The notes: generated by a model not told the origin, from the sequence alone. Positions 21,140 through 29,450 are shown, numbered from the stretch's first letter. The stretch is 64,000 nucleotides of DNA from Bifidobacterium sp. B4142 (GCF_026537325.1 NZ_JAFNMJ010000002.1:1-64000), one strand, 5' to 3'. A program made the numbers and translations.

Positions 21140-22063
21140 TTAGACAGTTTCCGGCTTCTGCACCACCAGCGAGAAGGTCAGGGGAATCCTGGGAAGGCCA
21201 CCAGGCATGACCCAACCCTGGCGATCCCTGTCGTACTCCAGCATGGGGAGGGCCTTCCAGTCGCTGATGTCATGCTCTCCCAGGGCTCTGATGGTCAGGC
21301 CTGCGTCGATGAGGACCCCGGTCATCTCCTGGAAGTCATGTGCCTAGTTGTGGTTGGTCGTGTGTGTGATTCTGGGGCCCGGGGCCTCGGCTTTCCCGAC
21401 GATGCCTCCTGTCCTTTCTTCCTCGCCGTCATCCTGTCTCATCGTGTAGGTCTGGTCGGTCTCGTAGGTGATTTCGGTCCCGCTGAACCAACCCTGCACG
21501 ATGGTCAGGCCGTCATCGTCCAGGGCGAAAAGGAGGGGGTGGATGTCCCTGATCGTGAAGATGCCTCCCGGTGCCAGGAGGGAGGCGATGGATTGCGCCC
21601 ACTCTCGGAGGTCGGGCAGCCAAGTGATGGTGCCGACCGATGTGACGATCAGGTCGAAGAAACCCTTCTTGTCGGGCATGACCTCGGAGGCGAAACGGGC
21701 ATCACCTTCGACGTAGGTAATGGGGGCGTGGGCGCGGGCGGCCAGCCGACGGGCGTGGTTGAGGGCGGCGGGGGAGAAGTCCAGCCCGTGGACATCTCTG
21801 GCCCCCAACCTCCACCAGGTCAGGGTGTCATCGCCTAAGTGGCACTGGAGATGGAGGAGGCGGCGGCCCTGCATCGTGTGGTCGGGCAGGTGGTCCCTGA
21901 GCACGGCCATGTCCTTCATGACCACCGGGGTCAGGGCGGTAGGATCGTCGGCGAAGGCATCCAGGTCGCCGTACCCTCCATGCGCGTGGACCTCGGCCCG
22001 ATCGTTCCAGTTCTCCAGGTTGTCGCTGACATCGCTGGAAGAGGCATGTGTTCTGTCGGTCAT
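21140..22063 (-). pseudogene. SAM-dependent methyltransferase copy 2, one nonsense codon
   Basis: From ATG 22063 (RBS AGGAAAGAACG) the frame encodes a class I methyltransferase: RRLLHLQCHLGDDTLTWW (SAM-binding motif I region), DVHGLDFSPAALNHAR, DLIVTSVGTITWL and GGIFTIRDIHPLLF. The frame is intact except for a TAG at 21344-21346 in NHN*AHDF. The other copy (10282-11146) has Trp at this position, so TGG became TAG. The frame then continues to the normal end at 21140 (FSLVVQKPETV). A truncated protein of about 239 residues could still be made and would keep the SAM domain. Confidence 0.82.
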
Positions 22064-22336
22064 GTTTCGTTCTTTCCTATGATTCGATGGATGGATGTTC
22101 CCTTGAAGATGGCATCGTTCTGATGACGATGCCGCAGCGGCACTTTTGCATACGGCTTGATGGAACATGTCGATGGCATGACAAGAGGGCCCCGTTCGGG
22201 CTCTGTCGCCCGCGATACGGAGCCGGGCCGAAGCCCGGTGCTCACTGCTCTATGAAAATCGTCAGTACAAAGTTTACGCTTCACAGGGGACGCCACACCA
22301 GTGGGGACAGCTGTTATGGTTGGCTCCGAGTAACGC

Positions 22337-22374
22337 CGGCGGGATGGGAGACCTGCAAGCAACCGGTCCCGCCG
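22337..22374 (-). terminator. Conserved 3' hairpin, copy A
   Basis: An 8-bp stem (CGGCGGGA at 22337-22344 and TCCCGCCG at 22367-22374) lies about 20 bp after the ancestral stop (22394) of the coiled-coil paralogue. The same element with flanks (GTAACG before and GCAAGCAACC in the loop, + strand) occurs after the three other paralogues. Confidence 0.6.
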
Positions 22375-22383
22375 ACACATTCT

Positions 22384-23118
22384 TTATATTCGGTTAGCCG
22401 ATACCACAAACTCCGGCCGAATTACAGGCTTCTCCATATGGTTTATGGTTCTGCACCTATTGGTTCCAATCGAATCCACCACTTCCTCCTCCTTGTGGTG
22501 TTGCTGGCGCGGGTGCGGTGTTGCTGGCGCGGAGCCGCCTCCTCTGCTGCCGTGGTTGTATGAGGGCCGACGGGAGGGCGTGTGGCCTTGCCGATCCCTG
22601 CTGTGGGAGGGGGTCGGACGCTGCTGGGCGGGCGCCGGACGCCGGGCTGGCTGCCGGGCGGCAGGAGCCGCCGCCTGGGCTGGCGGGGCGGCTTGGTCTT
22701 TCTGTTGGATGGACGTGTTCACCTGGTCGATGGCCGATTGCAGGGCTGCGGCCGCGTCCTGATAGTCCCTGGCCTTGTCGCCTTTGATGCTGCCGGCCTG
22801 GCTGATGGCCTGCTGCAGGCTGTCGCGGACGGCGTTGTCCGCTACTTTCCCGTCGGAGTCGCTCAAAAGCTTTGAAGCCTCGTCCTTCTTCGCGTTCAAG
22901 ACCGTCTTCGCATCATCCAGGCTTTTCGCATCCCGAGAGGCCAGCACCGCCTTGCCGGCCTTCGCATAGTCGCGGTCGATGCCCTTCAAGCGGTTGCTGG
23001 CGCGTCCGGCCTTGTCGGCGGCGCTGACCTTCGGATGTGTCTGGGCCTCTTGCTCGTAGGGCTCCAGACGCTTGGGCGAGATCGCTAGGGCCAGGACCGA
23101 CTGTGTTGCAGCATTCAT
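22384..23118 (-). pseudogene. Coiled-coil membrane-protein paralogue A, 5'-truncated and frameshifted
   Basis: This is a remnant of the family at 38.6-44.4 kb. It lacks the N-terminal tail and membrane helix; homology begins at about ADKAGRASNRLKGIDRDYAK. The helical middle (DAKTVLNAKKDEASKLLSD, AVRDSLQQAISQAGSIKG) and the Pro/Ala/Gln-rich segment are kept. The family tail is present only in another frame, reading PQGGGSGGFDWNQ, a TAG where paralogue D has Trp, then VQNHKP...CNSAGVCGIG up to a stop at 22394. It therefore carries a truncation, a frame shift and a nonsense codon. The first about 30 codons (MNAATQSVLALAISPKRLEP) are unrelated to the family. Confidence 0.75.
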
Positions 23119-23237
23119 ATGCTTATGCTGCTATATGAGCAATAAGTTCTTCGTCCCTATATCGTAAGATACGGGGACGTCGTATTTTCGGCATAGGATT
23201 TAGTTCCTATAGGCCCTTTTGCTAATTGAACTGATCG

Positions 23238-23809
23238 TCAGAGTAGCTTTCGATTGCTGCCGTCGAGAATCAGAATGTCATCCATTGTGCTGGCAACGTT
23301 ACGGCCGATTACTTGGGGCGTCTGTCCGTTGGAGAGTGCATGTTGGATGTTGGGAATGTCTCCCCATATCCTGCGGAGCGCGTGAATGCCGTCGGACAAC
23401 TCGGCAGTTGGCATTTCATGTTCGACGAGGACATCGCCGACCTGATGGTAGAAACCGCCGAGGTTGAACATTGGCCGCATCTCATTATGGAACTGTCCAG
23501 GGCTGAATGTTCCTCCGGTCAGGAAATTGTCCAGACAGTCAGAGAAATGCGGGTATTGGCTCGGATCCATGGTTCGCACTTCGTCTGGGAGCTGGTCCAA
23601 CCGTTCAGCGGAATGGTCAAGTTCTTCAGCGCTGATCGATCAGGCCGCCTTAATAGAGAGGAAAGCCCATGAGTTCAACTGTTGCTCGATTGGTTCCTTG
23701 ATGGGGTTCTGCGGCGCTAGCGGTTTGTCGACAAGGACATAGTCATTGTCGCGACCACGGTCACGGCGGTGGCACCTATCCTGCGTTCGATCCTGGTGAG
23801 AGTAAACAT
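23238..23809 (-). pseudogene. Secreted protein of unknown function, frameshifted
   Basis: A strong RBS (AAAGGAGATTGATA) precedes ATG 23809 and a signal peptide (RIGATAVTVVATMTMSLS). The frame stops soon after. Other frames continue with a plausible cleavage site (TASAAEPHQ) and then the main body from about 23640 to 23238 (EELDHSAERLDQLPDEVRTM, PHFSDCLDNFLTGGTF). At least two shifts are needed. The body of about 130 residues is open to 23238 and matches no family I know. Confidence 0.55.
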
Positions 23810-24061
23810 TATCAATCTCCTTTGGTTGATGTGTGCGCCTACGGCAATTCCGTGGTAGCAAAAGAGCGGGGGTGGGGTCTTTTCTGATTTGTTTAGGGAA
23901 CATGTGTCAATTTGCTGAGATTTGTAAATATTGTCCTATTCGTGGGAATTTCCCCTGCAGATCGAAGTTTTTTGGTTTTACCCCTCATCAAAACTACATA
24001 GACCGTCACGCCGGAGTGAACAGGACGGTATTTCGTCTTTCATGTTATCGAGGAGACCCCC

Positions 24062-24244
24062 ATGAGCGCCAGCAAACCGATCGACAACAAAGCCCACGCC
24101 GAAGAACTCGACCGCATGGCCGACCGGGGTGAACTGCACCCCGTACCAGGTACGAAGGTCCATCGCGGCTACGACGCGGAACCCCTGACCGAAGACGATC
24201 TGCTCGACATCTTCCAAGGCCGGCCACGGGCGGTATTTAAATAG
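24062..24244 (+). CDS. Small protein of unknown function (60 aa)
   Basis: A short, well-formed gene: RBS GAGGAGA seven bases before ATG 24062, an acidic, hydrophilic product (ELDRMADRGELHPVPGT, LTEDDLLDIFQGRPR), and a terminator downstream. Codon use is typical of the chromosome. The composition resembles small antitoxin-like or regulatory proteins of actinobacteria, but no toxin partner is adjacent, so no function is assigned. Confidence 0.65.
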   Translation: MSASKPIDNKAHAEELDRMADRGELHPVPGTKVHRGYDAEPLTEDDLLDIFQGRPRAVFK

Positions 24245-24314
24245 CCCGCGGCCAAGACCTGGAAACCCATTTCCCGAACCTAAGAAGCCAAGCAGCCTGA
24301 CAGACCTAATTAGA

Positions 24315-24361
24315 AAAGAACCCAATGAAGAGCCCGTTAAGGTGATTTCATTGGGTTCTTT
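24315..24361. terminator. Bidirectional terminator
   Basis: A perfect 15-bp inverted repeat (AAAGAACCCAATGAA at 24315-24329, TTCATTGGGTTCTTT at 24347-24361) with T-rich and A-rich outer arms. It lies between the small plus-strand gene and the minus-strand membrane protein gene and can serve both. Confidence 0.85.
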
Positions 24362-24423
24362 CCGGATTGGGCTCATATGTACTGCAGGGGAGAGGCTGAC
24401 TGCCCGGAGATGCCAACATTTTT

Positions 24424-24726
24424 CTAAACAAAGAAGTACAAGGCTACAGCAATCAAGGCACCCAGAAGAAACCCCAGTGACGGAAGGATCAGGGTCGATG
24501 ACGTTACTTTTTTGTTTCCCCTGGTCATGGCCCCCAGGAGAACCCCGAATGATCCAAAACCCATCAGGAAGCCTGTGAGTATCGATAAGGCTGGATCATG
24601 CTTACCTAAAATAGGGTATAACACTTGGATGGCCGCACCTAAAATAAGCTGTCCAAAACAGACTCTTGCTAAACCTTGTGTATTCCAATGTCTTGCGTGT
24701 GCCTGGCTTGTCTGGTCTTGATACAT
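24424..24726 (-). CDS. Small membrane protein (100 aa, about three helices)
   Basis: The chosen start is ATG 24726 (AAGGATTTCCT just upstream); an earlier in-frame ATG at 24783 lacks an RBS. After a polar N-terminus (YQDQTSQAHARHWNTQG) come three hydrophobic helices (VCFGQLILGAAIQVLYPIL, ILTGFLMGFGSFGVLLGAM, LPSLGFLLGALIAVALYFFV). No named family is recognised. It lies between a terminator and a candidate secreted peptide gene on the same strand near the peptide cluster, so an immunity or transport role is conceivable but unproved. Confidence 0.6.
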   Translation of the reverse strand: MYQDQTSQAHARHWNTQGLARVCFGQLILGAAIQVLYPILGKHDPALSILTGFLMGFGSFGVLLGAMTRGNKKVTSSTLILPSLGFLLGALIAVALYFFV

Positions 24727-24812
24727 AGGAAATCCTTTACCTAGAAAAGTGCCTATCGAGATAAACGTATATCCGGTAGGCACCCAGCATCATTTGTGTC
24801 GTGAATAACTTG

Positions 24813-25249
24813 TTAGCAGAATGCTTCGCCAATACCGATTACAGCTCCAGTGACACAGCCTCCGATGGTCGCTGCTATGCCTGCAGGAGTTGGTGCTGTA
24901 ACGCCTGCCACGCTCCAGATAATGCTATTGACAACTCCCAAACCTGTCATGGCTGCGGAACAGCCGCTGATACGGTGCGATTGTAATCCGGGATTTGCAG
25001 AAGATACACCCGGGTCGACCGCCTCCGCCTTCTCGCGTACTTCTTGCCCGGTGACGCTTCCCTTGTGCATGCCGTTGGTATAAACATCAATCACGTCAGT
25101 GGTTTTGTCGTAGGAGAAACGAACGGTTGTGCCGTCAGACAGCTTGTAAGTATCCCAGGCAACAGCATAGTCGGCTGGCCCCCTGAGGGTACAAAGAGCG
25201 CAGAGGAGCAAGCTAGACGAATCGTATATGCAATTCGAGCCTGGGCCAC
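24813..25249 (-). pseudogene. Secreted peptide with a hydrophobic Gly-rich C-terminus, bacteriocin-like, frameshifted start
   Basis: The mature part (about 120 codons, open to 24813) begins near ADYAVAWDTYKLSDGTTVRF. It ends in a hydrophobic, Gly-rich, three-Cys segment (ISGCSAAMTGLG, then IAATIGGCVTGAVIGIGEAF, C), which looks membrane-active. The body frame has only a weak TTG start at 25211. One base out of frame, GTG 25249 with an ideal AGGAGG and a signal-like sequence (RIAYTIRLACSSALFV) leads into it. The break lies at a run of five G near 25185. Either the gene is decayed or the base count is wrong. A bacteriocin role is inferred from composition and from the adjacent peptide cluster only. 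Confidence 0.5.
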
Positions 25250-25406
25250 GTCCCGCCCTCCTACGGAGGTTGGACTGCCTACCCGAGTGGCGCAGGCAGG
25301 TAGGTCAATAGCGCAGGGTTGAGCATTTTTAGTGGGCACTTTTTGGCAGGTGGGGTTAGCAAGCATATAACTTGGAATGTCAAACGATGTTGAAAGGGGG
25401 TGTAAT

Positions 25407-25523
25407 ATGCAGAACTCATCTGATTTTCTTCACTCACTTATGCAAGATCATGATGTTGTTGACCTTGCCGACCAAGACGACCTCAGCTACTTCGTGACAC
25501 AAGGCACTGTTCTCCATTGGTAA
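25407..25523 (+). CDS. RiPP precursor peptide, YydF/epipeptide-like (38 aa)
   Basis: A 38-codon gene with a very strong RBS (GAAAGGGGGTGTAAT before ATG 25407), 81 bp upstream of the radical SAM gene. The product has an acidic leader (MQNSSDFLHSLMQDHDVVD, then LADQDD) and a C-terminal core LSYFVTQGTVLHW. The segment D-L-x-Y-F-V resembles the start of the B. subtilis YydF core (DLWYFV, from memory), whose Val and Ile residues are epimerised to D-amino acids. By analogy V30 and V35 or L36 are candidate sites. The downstream gene order (radical SAM, zinc membrane protease, ABC exporter) supports the call. No experimental data are available from sequence alone. Confidence 0.75.
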   Translation: MQNSSDFLHSLMQDHDVVDLADQDDLSYFVTQGTVLHW

Positions 25524-25542
25524 TTTCCAGTAGAACCGGGTC

Positions 25543-25589
25543 GAGGACAGCGATCCTTGATTCTGAAACTGTCCTAGGCCATTCTTTTT
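25543..25589 (+). promoter_or_regulatory. Possible attenuating hairpin between precursor and modification gene
   Basis: A stem AGGACAG (25544-25550) / CTGTCCT (25569-25575) is followed ten bases later by a run of five T. Such a weak terminator would lower transcription of the enzyme gene relative to the precursor, a common arrangement in peptide clusters. Confidence 0.4.
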
Positions 25590-25604
25590 AGAGAAAGTCT
25601 CATT

Positions 25605-26396
25605 ATGGTCGCATTGGGTATCATCATAGATCGTAAATGTAATATACGTTGCAGTCATTGCTGCTTTTCTTCCGGGCCTAAGGCTACCGAGCACCTGACA
25701 GATGATCAGGTGATGAGCATCGTTGAGCAAGCCTGCAATTCATCTGCAATCGACACGATAAGCCTCAGCGGCGGGGAAGCTCTATTAAGACATCAATTAG
25801 TTATAAATTGTCTTCGCATGGCAAAAGAGCATGGTAAGCCAGCCGGTTTGGTATCGAACGGTTTTTGGGGTCAGAATATTAAACGAGCGAACTCCACTCT
25901 TCGCCAATTGAAGGAATCAGGCCTCAGAGCATTAACGCTTAGCTTTGATGAATTCCATCAGGACAACCTCAAAGTGGAACGGATAAAAAACATATTGGAT
26001 GCGAACACCAACGTTGGCATTCCGATTTCGATGAACGTAGCAGTCTCCAGATCTCATAACCCCGACCGACTTTTGAGCCAGCTCGGGGATTCCCTGATCG
26101 GAGTAAAGGTCACGAGGTTTCCGATTCAACGAGTGGGTGCTGCGCTCCAATTTCCAGAGCAAGACATAATCAGGAGATACAGCATCAACGATGACCTGAG
26201 ATGCCCCGGTTTTGAACCCACGTACCATTTCAATGGCAAGGTCTATCCATGCTGTTCCCCTGTAGTGTTCGGAAGCACCCTAGTGCTTGGTGATGCCGAT
26301 GACACATCCGTACAAAAAGCGCTCACCTTAATCCAAAGAAACCTGATGTTTTCTGTCATGCGCCATAAGGGTTTCAAATGGTTATTCGAACTTTGA
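25605..26396 (+). CDS. Radical SAM peptide epimerase, YydG-like (with premature TGA)
   Basis: Radical SAM enzyme with the cluster motif C12-x3-C16-x2-C19 (RKCNIRCSHCC), SLSGGEALL, LVSNGFWGQ, LTLSFDEFHQ, LGDSLIGVKVTRFP and YHFNGKVYPCCSP. These segments follow the layout of B. subtilis YydG, which converts L- to D-residues in YydF. The frame stops at TGA 26394-26396 after GFKWLFEL. The same frame then continues another 49 codons, including DACEMCGIIF, the expected C-terminal cluster cysteines, to a TGA at 26544-26546 overlapping the next gene's ATG. The present protein (263 aa) therefore lacks a conserved tail. Either a nonsense mutation or an error explains this. Confidence 0.82.
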   Translation: MVALGIIIDRKCNIRCSHCCFSSGPKATEHLTDDQVMSIVEQACNSSAIDTISLSGGEALLRHQLVINCLRMAKEHGKPAGLVSNGFWGQNIKRANSTLRQLKESGLRALTLSFDEFHQDNLKVERIKNILDANTNVGIPISMNVAVSRSHNPDRLLSQLGDSLIGVKVTRFPIQRVGAALQFPEQDIIRRYSINDDLRCPGFEPTYHFNGKVYPCCSPVVFGSTLVLGDADDTSVQKALTLIQRNLMFSVMRHKGFKWLFEL

Positions 26397-26546
26397 GTAA
26401 AAAATAATTTACTCGACGAGTCATTCCTCCACCGCGAGTATGTCGATGCTTGTGAAATGTGCGGAATTATCTTCTCCAATCCTGAGATTGTGAATGGTCT
26501 GGTTCCACTCATCGAACAGGAATACAGCAGTGAAGATCAACGATGA
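26397..26546 (+). pseudogene. Detached C-terminal segment of the radical SAM enzyme
   Basis: The segment is in frame with the upstream enzyme beyond its TGA. It encodes VKNNLLDESFLHREYVDACE and then MCGIIFSNPEIV, ending with ATGA overlap into the protease gene. The C-x2-C matches the auxiliary iron-sulphur ligands at the end of YydG-like proteins. Without a start codon or RBS it is not expected to be made separately. Confidence 0.7.
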
Positions 26547-27313
26547 CATCGTATTCACGCTACAACGACAGTGATATGGAGATTCTTCGCGAGGACGCGA
26601 AGCTGGTAATAAAGAACAAAGCCACCGGAAGAATCGTGGAAGTGGAGAATTCCGACGACCTGACGAGTCACTTGGATTTCGATTCGGTCAAGCCCAAAGT
26701 ATCCGGCGTTGTCTTTGTCTTGTATTGCATCGTTTCTAGCTGTGCGATTGCAGGGATGATTGTCCTTGGCGTCTGGTGGGCGCTGTCCGTTGACATTAGC
26801 AGAATCCCTTTCGTTGCTTGGATCGTTCTTGCGATGTATTCCACTGTGCAGACTCTTTTCCACGAGGCTTCCCACTATTTGGTGTTCCTTTCATTCGGAA
26901 GAAGGCCGGACTCTATTGGATTCAAAATGAACTATTATCTATTCCCTGCCTTCTACGTGAGGATGAACGACGTGCATCTTTTGACAAGACCTGACAAATA
27001 TGTACTGCACACTGTCGGAATAACAGTAAACGCAATTGTGAGTCTTGCTGGTTTTGGCATCGTTCAAACTTTCTTAATGGGTGAATCTGCCCGGTTTGTT
27101 GTTGCTTGGTATGCGGTAGCCATGTCCTATAATTGCCTTCCGGTGCTCAATTCTGATGGATTCAAAGCGTTGCTCGCTATTACTGGGGAGAATGAGCGGC
27201 GCCATTTTTCAGATAATCCTTTGTGGATTAGAGGCATTGTCGTGGTAGGATATATCCTTGTTTTTCTCTACACGGCAAGGATTGCGGTGGCCGTGATCAG
27301 ATGGTTCGCCTAG
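26543..27313 (+). CDS. Membrane zinc metalloprotease, M50/site-2-protease-like (YydH-like)
   Basis: Polytopic membrane protein of 256 residues with zinc motif HEASH (107-111) inside a hydrophobic segment and a second motif N197-x2-P200-x4-D205-G206 (NCLPVLNSDG). These correspond to the HExxH and N-P-DG elements of S2P enzymes. About 50 soluble residues precede the first helix. Its ATG overlaps the ancestral radical SAM stop (ATGA), so the two are translationally coupled. In the Bacillus system the equivalent protein (YydH) is thought to process the modified precursor. Here it probably removes the acidic leader before export. Confidence 0.82.
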   Translation: MTSYSRYNDSDMEILREDAKLVIKNKATGRIVEVENSDDLTSHLDFDSVKPKVSGVVFVLYCIVSSCAIAGMIVLGVWWALSVDISRIPFVAWIVLAMYSTVQTLFHEASHYLVFLSFGRRPDSIGFKMNYYLFPAFYVRMNDVHLLTRPDKYVLHTVGITVNAIVSLAGFGIVQTFLMGESARFVVAWYAVAMSYNCLPVLNSDGFKALLAITGENERRHFSDNPLWIRGIVVVGYILVFLYTARIAVAVIRWFA

Positions 27314-27323
27314 GGATTGAGAA

Positions 27324-28721
27324 GTGCGTATGCTTCTGTTGAAACTTGCGGTGCGTTCCGTGGCTATTGACGTGGTGTCGTGGCTGGCGTTGATCATTAC
27401 TTCTGCGATGCTGGCGGTGGTGGTCACTCTAGACATTGGATTGGTAGTTGCCGGCGCTGGCACATCTGGCGAAGCACAGCAGTCGTTCGTCGCGTTCGGA
27501 TGTGTGGCGTTGGGATTCTGTGTTCTGGTGGGTCTGTTGTCGCTGATGATGGTGATTCGCGTATGTCTAGGATTGCAGCGTCGTTCCGTGGCGCTGTGGC
27601 AGTTGGCGGGCGTTCTGCCCCGGACGGTGTTCGTGGTGCTTCTTGGCGAGGTGCTTCTGGTGGGTCTACTGTCCTCCCTGCTGGGTGCGCTGGTGGCGGG
27701 ACTGGCATGGTTTCCGTTCGCGCGTCTTATTTCTTCCAGCGGGCTGCCCTCGGACGGCGCGCTGGCTCGGCCTCTTACTCCACTCGCTCTGTGGATCGGC
27801 ACCGGATCCACAGGCGTGATCTGCGTTCTGGGCGGGCTGCTTTCGGCCAGGAGAATCGCGCGCGGCGATGTCCTTGAGGCAGTGCACGGCGGCGGTCAGA
27901 CATCGCGAAGCGGATTTTCTTTGCCAAGGCGCATCTCAAGAACCGTGCTGTCAGCTGCCATTATCGCGGGCACCGCAGCGCTCTACATGGCGATAGGCCA
28001 TGAGCGGCCGCTTGCCTCGAAGCGGGCCGTGGGAGATTTCATGACCGTGTACGCAGGTATGGGCATGCTTGTGTGCCTGGTAGTCGCATGCTGCGCCAAC
28101 CCTCTGATACGAGGGTTGCTCGCGCTCATCGGCCTGGGCTCCGATCGACTCGGAGCTCCGTGGTTTCTGGCGGTGAGGGAAGCATCCTCGCACCCTGACC
28201 TGACCCGCGGGCTGATAATGCCCATCGGGCTGGCCGGCGGCGCGGTCGGTGTGATGATGGCGTGGATAGGCAAGCTGGGCTCAGTCCTTTCTGGATCCGG
28301 CGAGACCGTGTCTGCGCCCCCGGGACAGATGGCGTTGCTGTTCGGCGGTGCCGTCGTCGTCGGATGCGTCGCCGCCTCGTCGGTCGTGTTCGCCACCATG
28401 CGCAGCAGAGAAAGGGATGCCGCGATCCTGATCGCCGGCGGCGGCACGAATGGACTGGTCTGGATGAAAGCCGCGTGCGAGACCGTGATCTATCTGGCCC
28501 TTTCGCTCGTCGTCGCCTACACAATCGTGTGGGCCAACGAGCTGGCCATGGATCACGCACTCACCTCGGGGCCGATACCATCCGCACCATTCACTCTGCC
28601 AGGCTGGCATGCCGCAGGAATCGTGGTTTTCGGCATGCTCGTCGTTGCCATGATGCTTGCCGTCACCACTGCAGGAATAACCCACAGACAGATAATCCGT
28701 GTAGTTCTCAACGAAAGGTAG
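27324..28721 (+). CDS. ABC transporter permease, FtsX/MacB type
   Basis: Integral membrane protein of 465 residues with repeated FtsX-like units: helices near 20-40, 65-90, 105-130 and 150-170, and again in the C-terminal half, with linkers such as SARRIARGDVLEAVHGG. It begins at GTG 27324 (or ATG 27330), ten bases after the protease gene, and its partner ATPase starts four bases after its stop. Together they would export the processed peptide or expel it for self-protection. It is larger than, and of a different class from, the permease I recall for the Bacillus Yyd system, so the exporter seems to be a replacement. Confidence 0.85.
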   Translation: MRMLLLKLAVRSVAIDVVSWLALIITSAMLAVVVTLDIGLVVAGAGTSGEAQQSFVAFGCVALGFCVLVGLLSLMMVIRVCLGLQRRSVALWQLAGVLPRTVFVVLLGEVLLVGLLSSLLGALVAGLAWFPFARLISSSGLPSDGALARPLTPLALWIGTGSTGVICVLGGLLSARRIARGDVLEAVHGGGQTSRSGFSLPRRISRTVLSAAIIAGTAALYMAIGHERPLASKRAVGDFMTVYAGMGMLVCLVVACCANPLIRGLLALIGLGSDRLGAPWFLAVREASSHPDLTRGLIMPIGLAGGAVGVMMAWIGKLGSVLSGSGETVSAPPGQMALLFGGAVVVGCVAASSVVFATMRSRERDAAILIAGGGTNGLVWMKAACETVIYLALSLVVAYTIVWANELAMDHALTSGPIPSAPFTLPGWHAAGIVVFGMLVVAMMLAVTTAGITHRQIIRVVLNER

Positions 28722-28724
28722 ATC

Positions 28725-29450
28725 ATGACATCACCATTGCTTGCAGCCTCGGGAATCCGCAAGACCTACCACACGAGAAAAGACCGTGTCGAAGTGCTAC
28801 GTGGCATCAACCTGAGCGTGGATCCCGGCGAGTTCGTGGCCATCGTCGGCAGGTCCGGTTCTGGCAAGTCCACGCTGCTTTATTGCCTATGTGGGCTGCT
28901 CAAGCCAGATTCCGGGTCCATCAGCATATGCGGACAGCACGTCATGGGACAATCCAACGCGCAGCTCGCACGGCTACGACGCGATCACGTCGGCTTCGTG
29001 TTCCAGGATCTGAACCTGATCAGCGCGCTCAACGTCGCTGACAATGTGCGTCTTCCTGCCAAGATGGCCGGCATCCATGCCTCTAATGGGCAAGTCGATG
29101 CAATCCTGCATCAGGTGGGACTAGACGGGATGGGACATGAACGGACGGACAATCTGTCGGGAGGGCAGCGTCAGCGCGTCGCCATCGCAAGGGCGCTGCT
29201 ACGCCGTCCCGATATCCTATTCGCAGACGAGCCAACAGGATCGCTTGATCCTTCGACCGCACGATCGGTCATGCATCTCATGCGGCAGACCGTCACACCC
29301 GGCAGCGCCCTGATCATGGTCACCCATGACCTAGAGATCGCCGTGACCGCTGACCGGGTCGTCGTGCTTTCCAACGGCATCAGCAATGATGTCCTGACTC
29401 ATCCCACCGTCGAACAACTTTTCGAACTCACCCAAGAGGAGAACGACTGA
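28725..29450 (+). CDS. ABC transporter ATP-binding protein, MacB/LolD type
   Basis: ATPase of 241 residues with Walker A GRSGSGKST (42-50), Q-loop FVFQDLN, signature LSGGQ (144-148), Walker B ILFADE (164-169) and the switch His in VTHD. The spacing of four bases from the permease gene shows co-transcription and pairing. It is the last gene of the peptide cluster. Immunity or export of the mature peptide is the likely job. The MacB/LolD subfamily is typical of bacteriocin self-protection pumps in Gram-positive bacteria. Confidence 0.9.
   Translation: MTSPLLAASGIRKTYHTRKDRVEVLRGINLSVDPGEFVAIVGRSGSGKSTLLYCLCGLLKPDSGSISICGQHVMGQSNAQLARLRRDHVGFVFQDLNLISALNVADNVRLPAKMAGIHASNGQVDAILHQVGLDGMGHERTDNLSGGQRQRVAIARALLRRPDILFADEPTGSLDPSTARSVMHLMRQTVTPGSALIMVTHDLEIAVTADRVVVLSNGISNDVLTHPTVEQLFELTQEEND

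Noticed and set aside
20897-21838. A 313-residue plus-strand frame over the methyltransferase pseudogene
   Set aside because: It is the antisense of a recognisable methyltransferase, with no RBS and no family motif.
25434-25730. Minus-strand frame across the precursor region as a gene
   Set aside because: It has no RBS, overlaps the well-formed precursor and radical SAM gene, and shows no protein-like motif.
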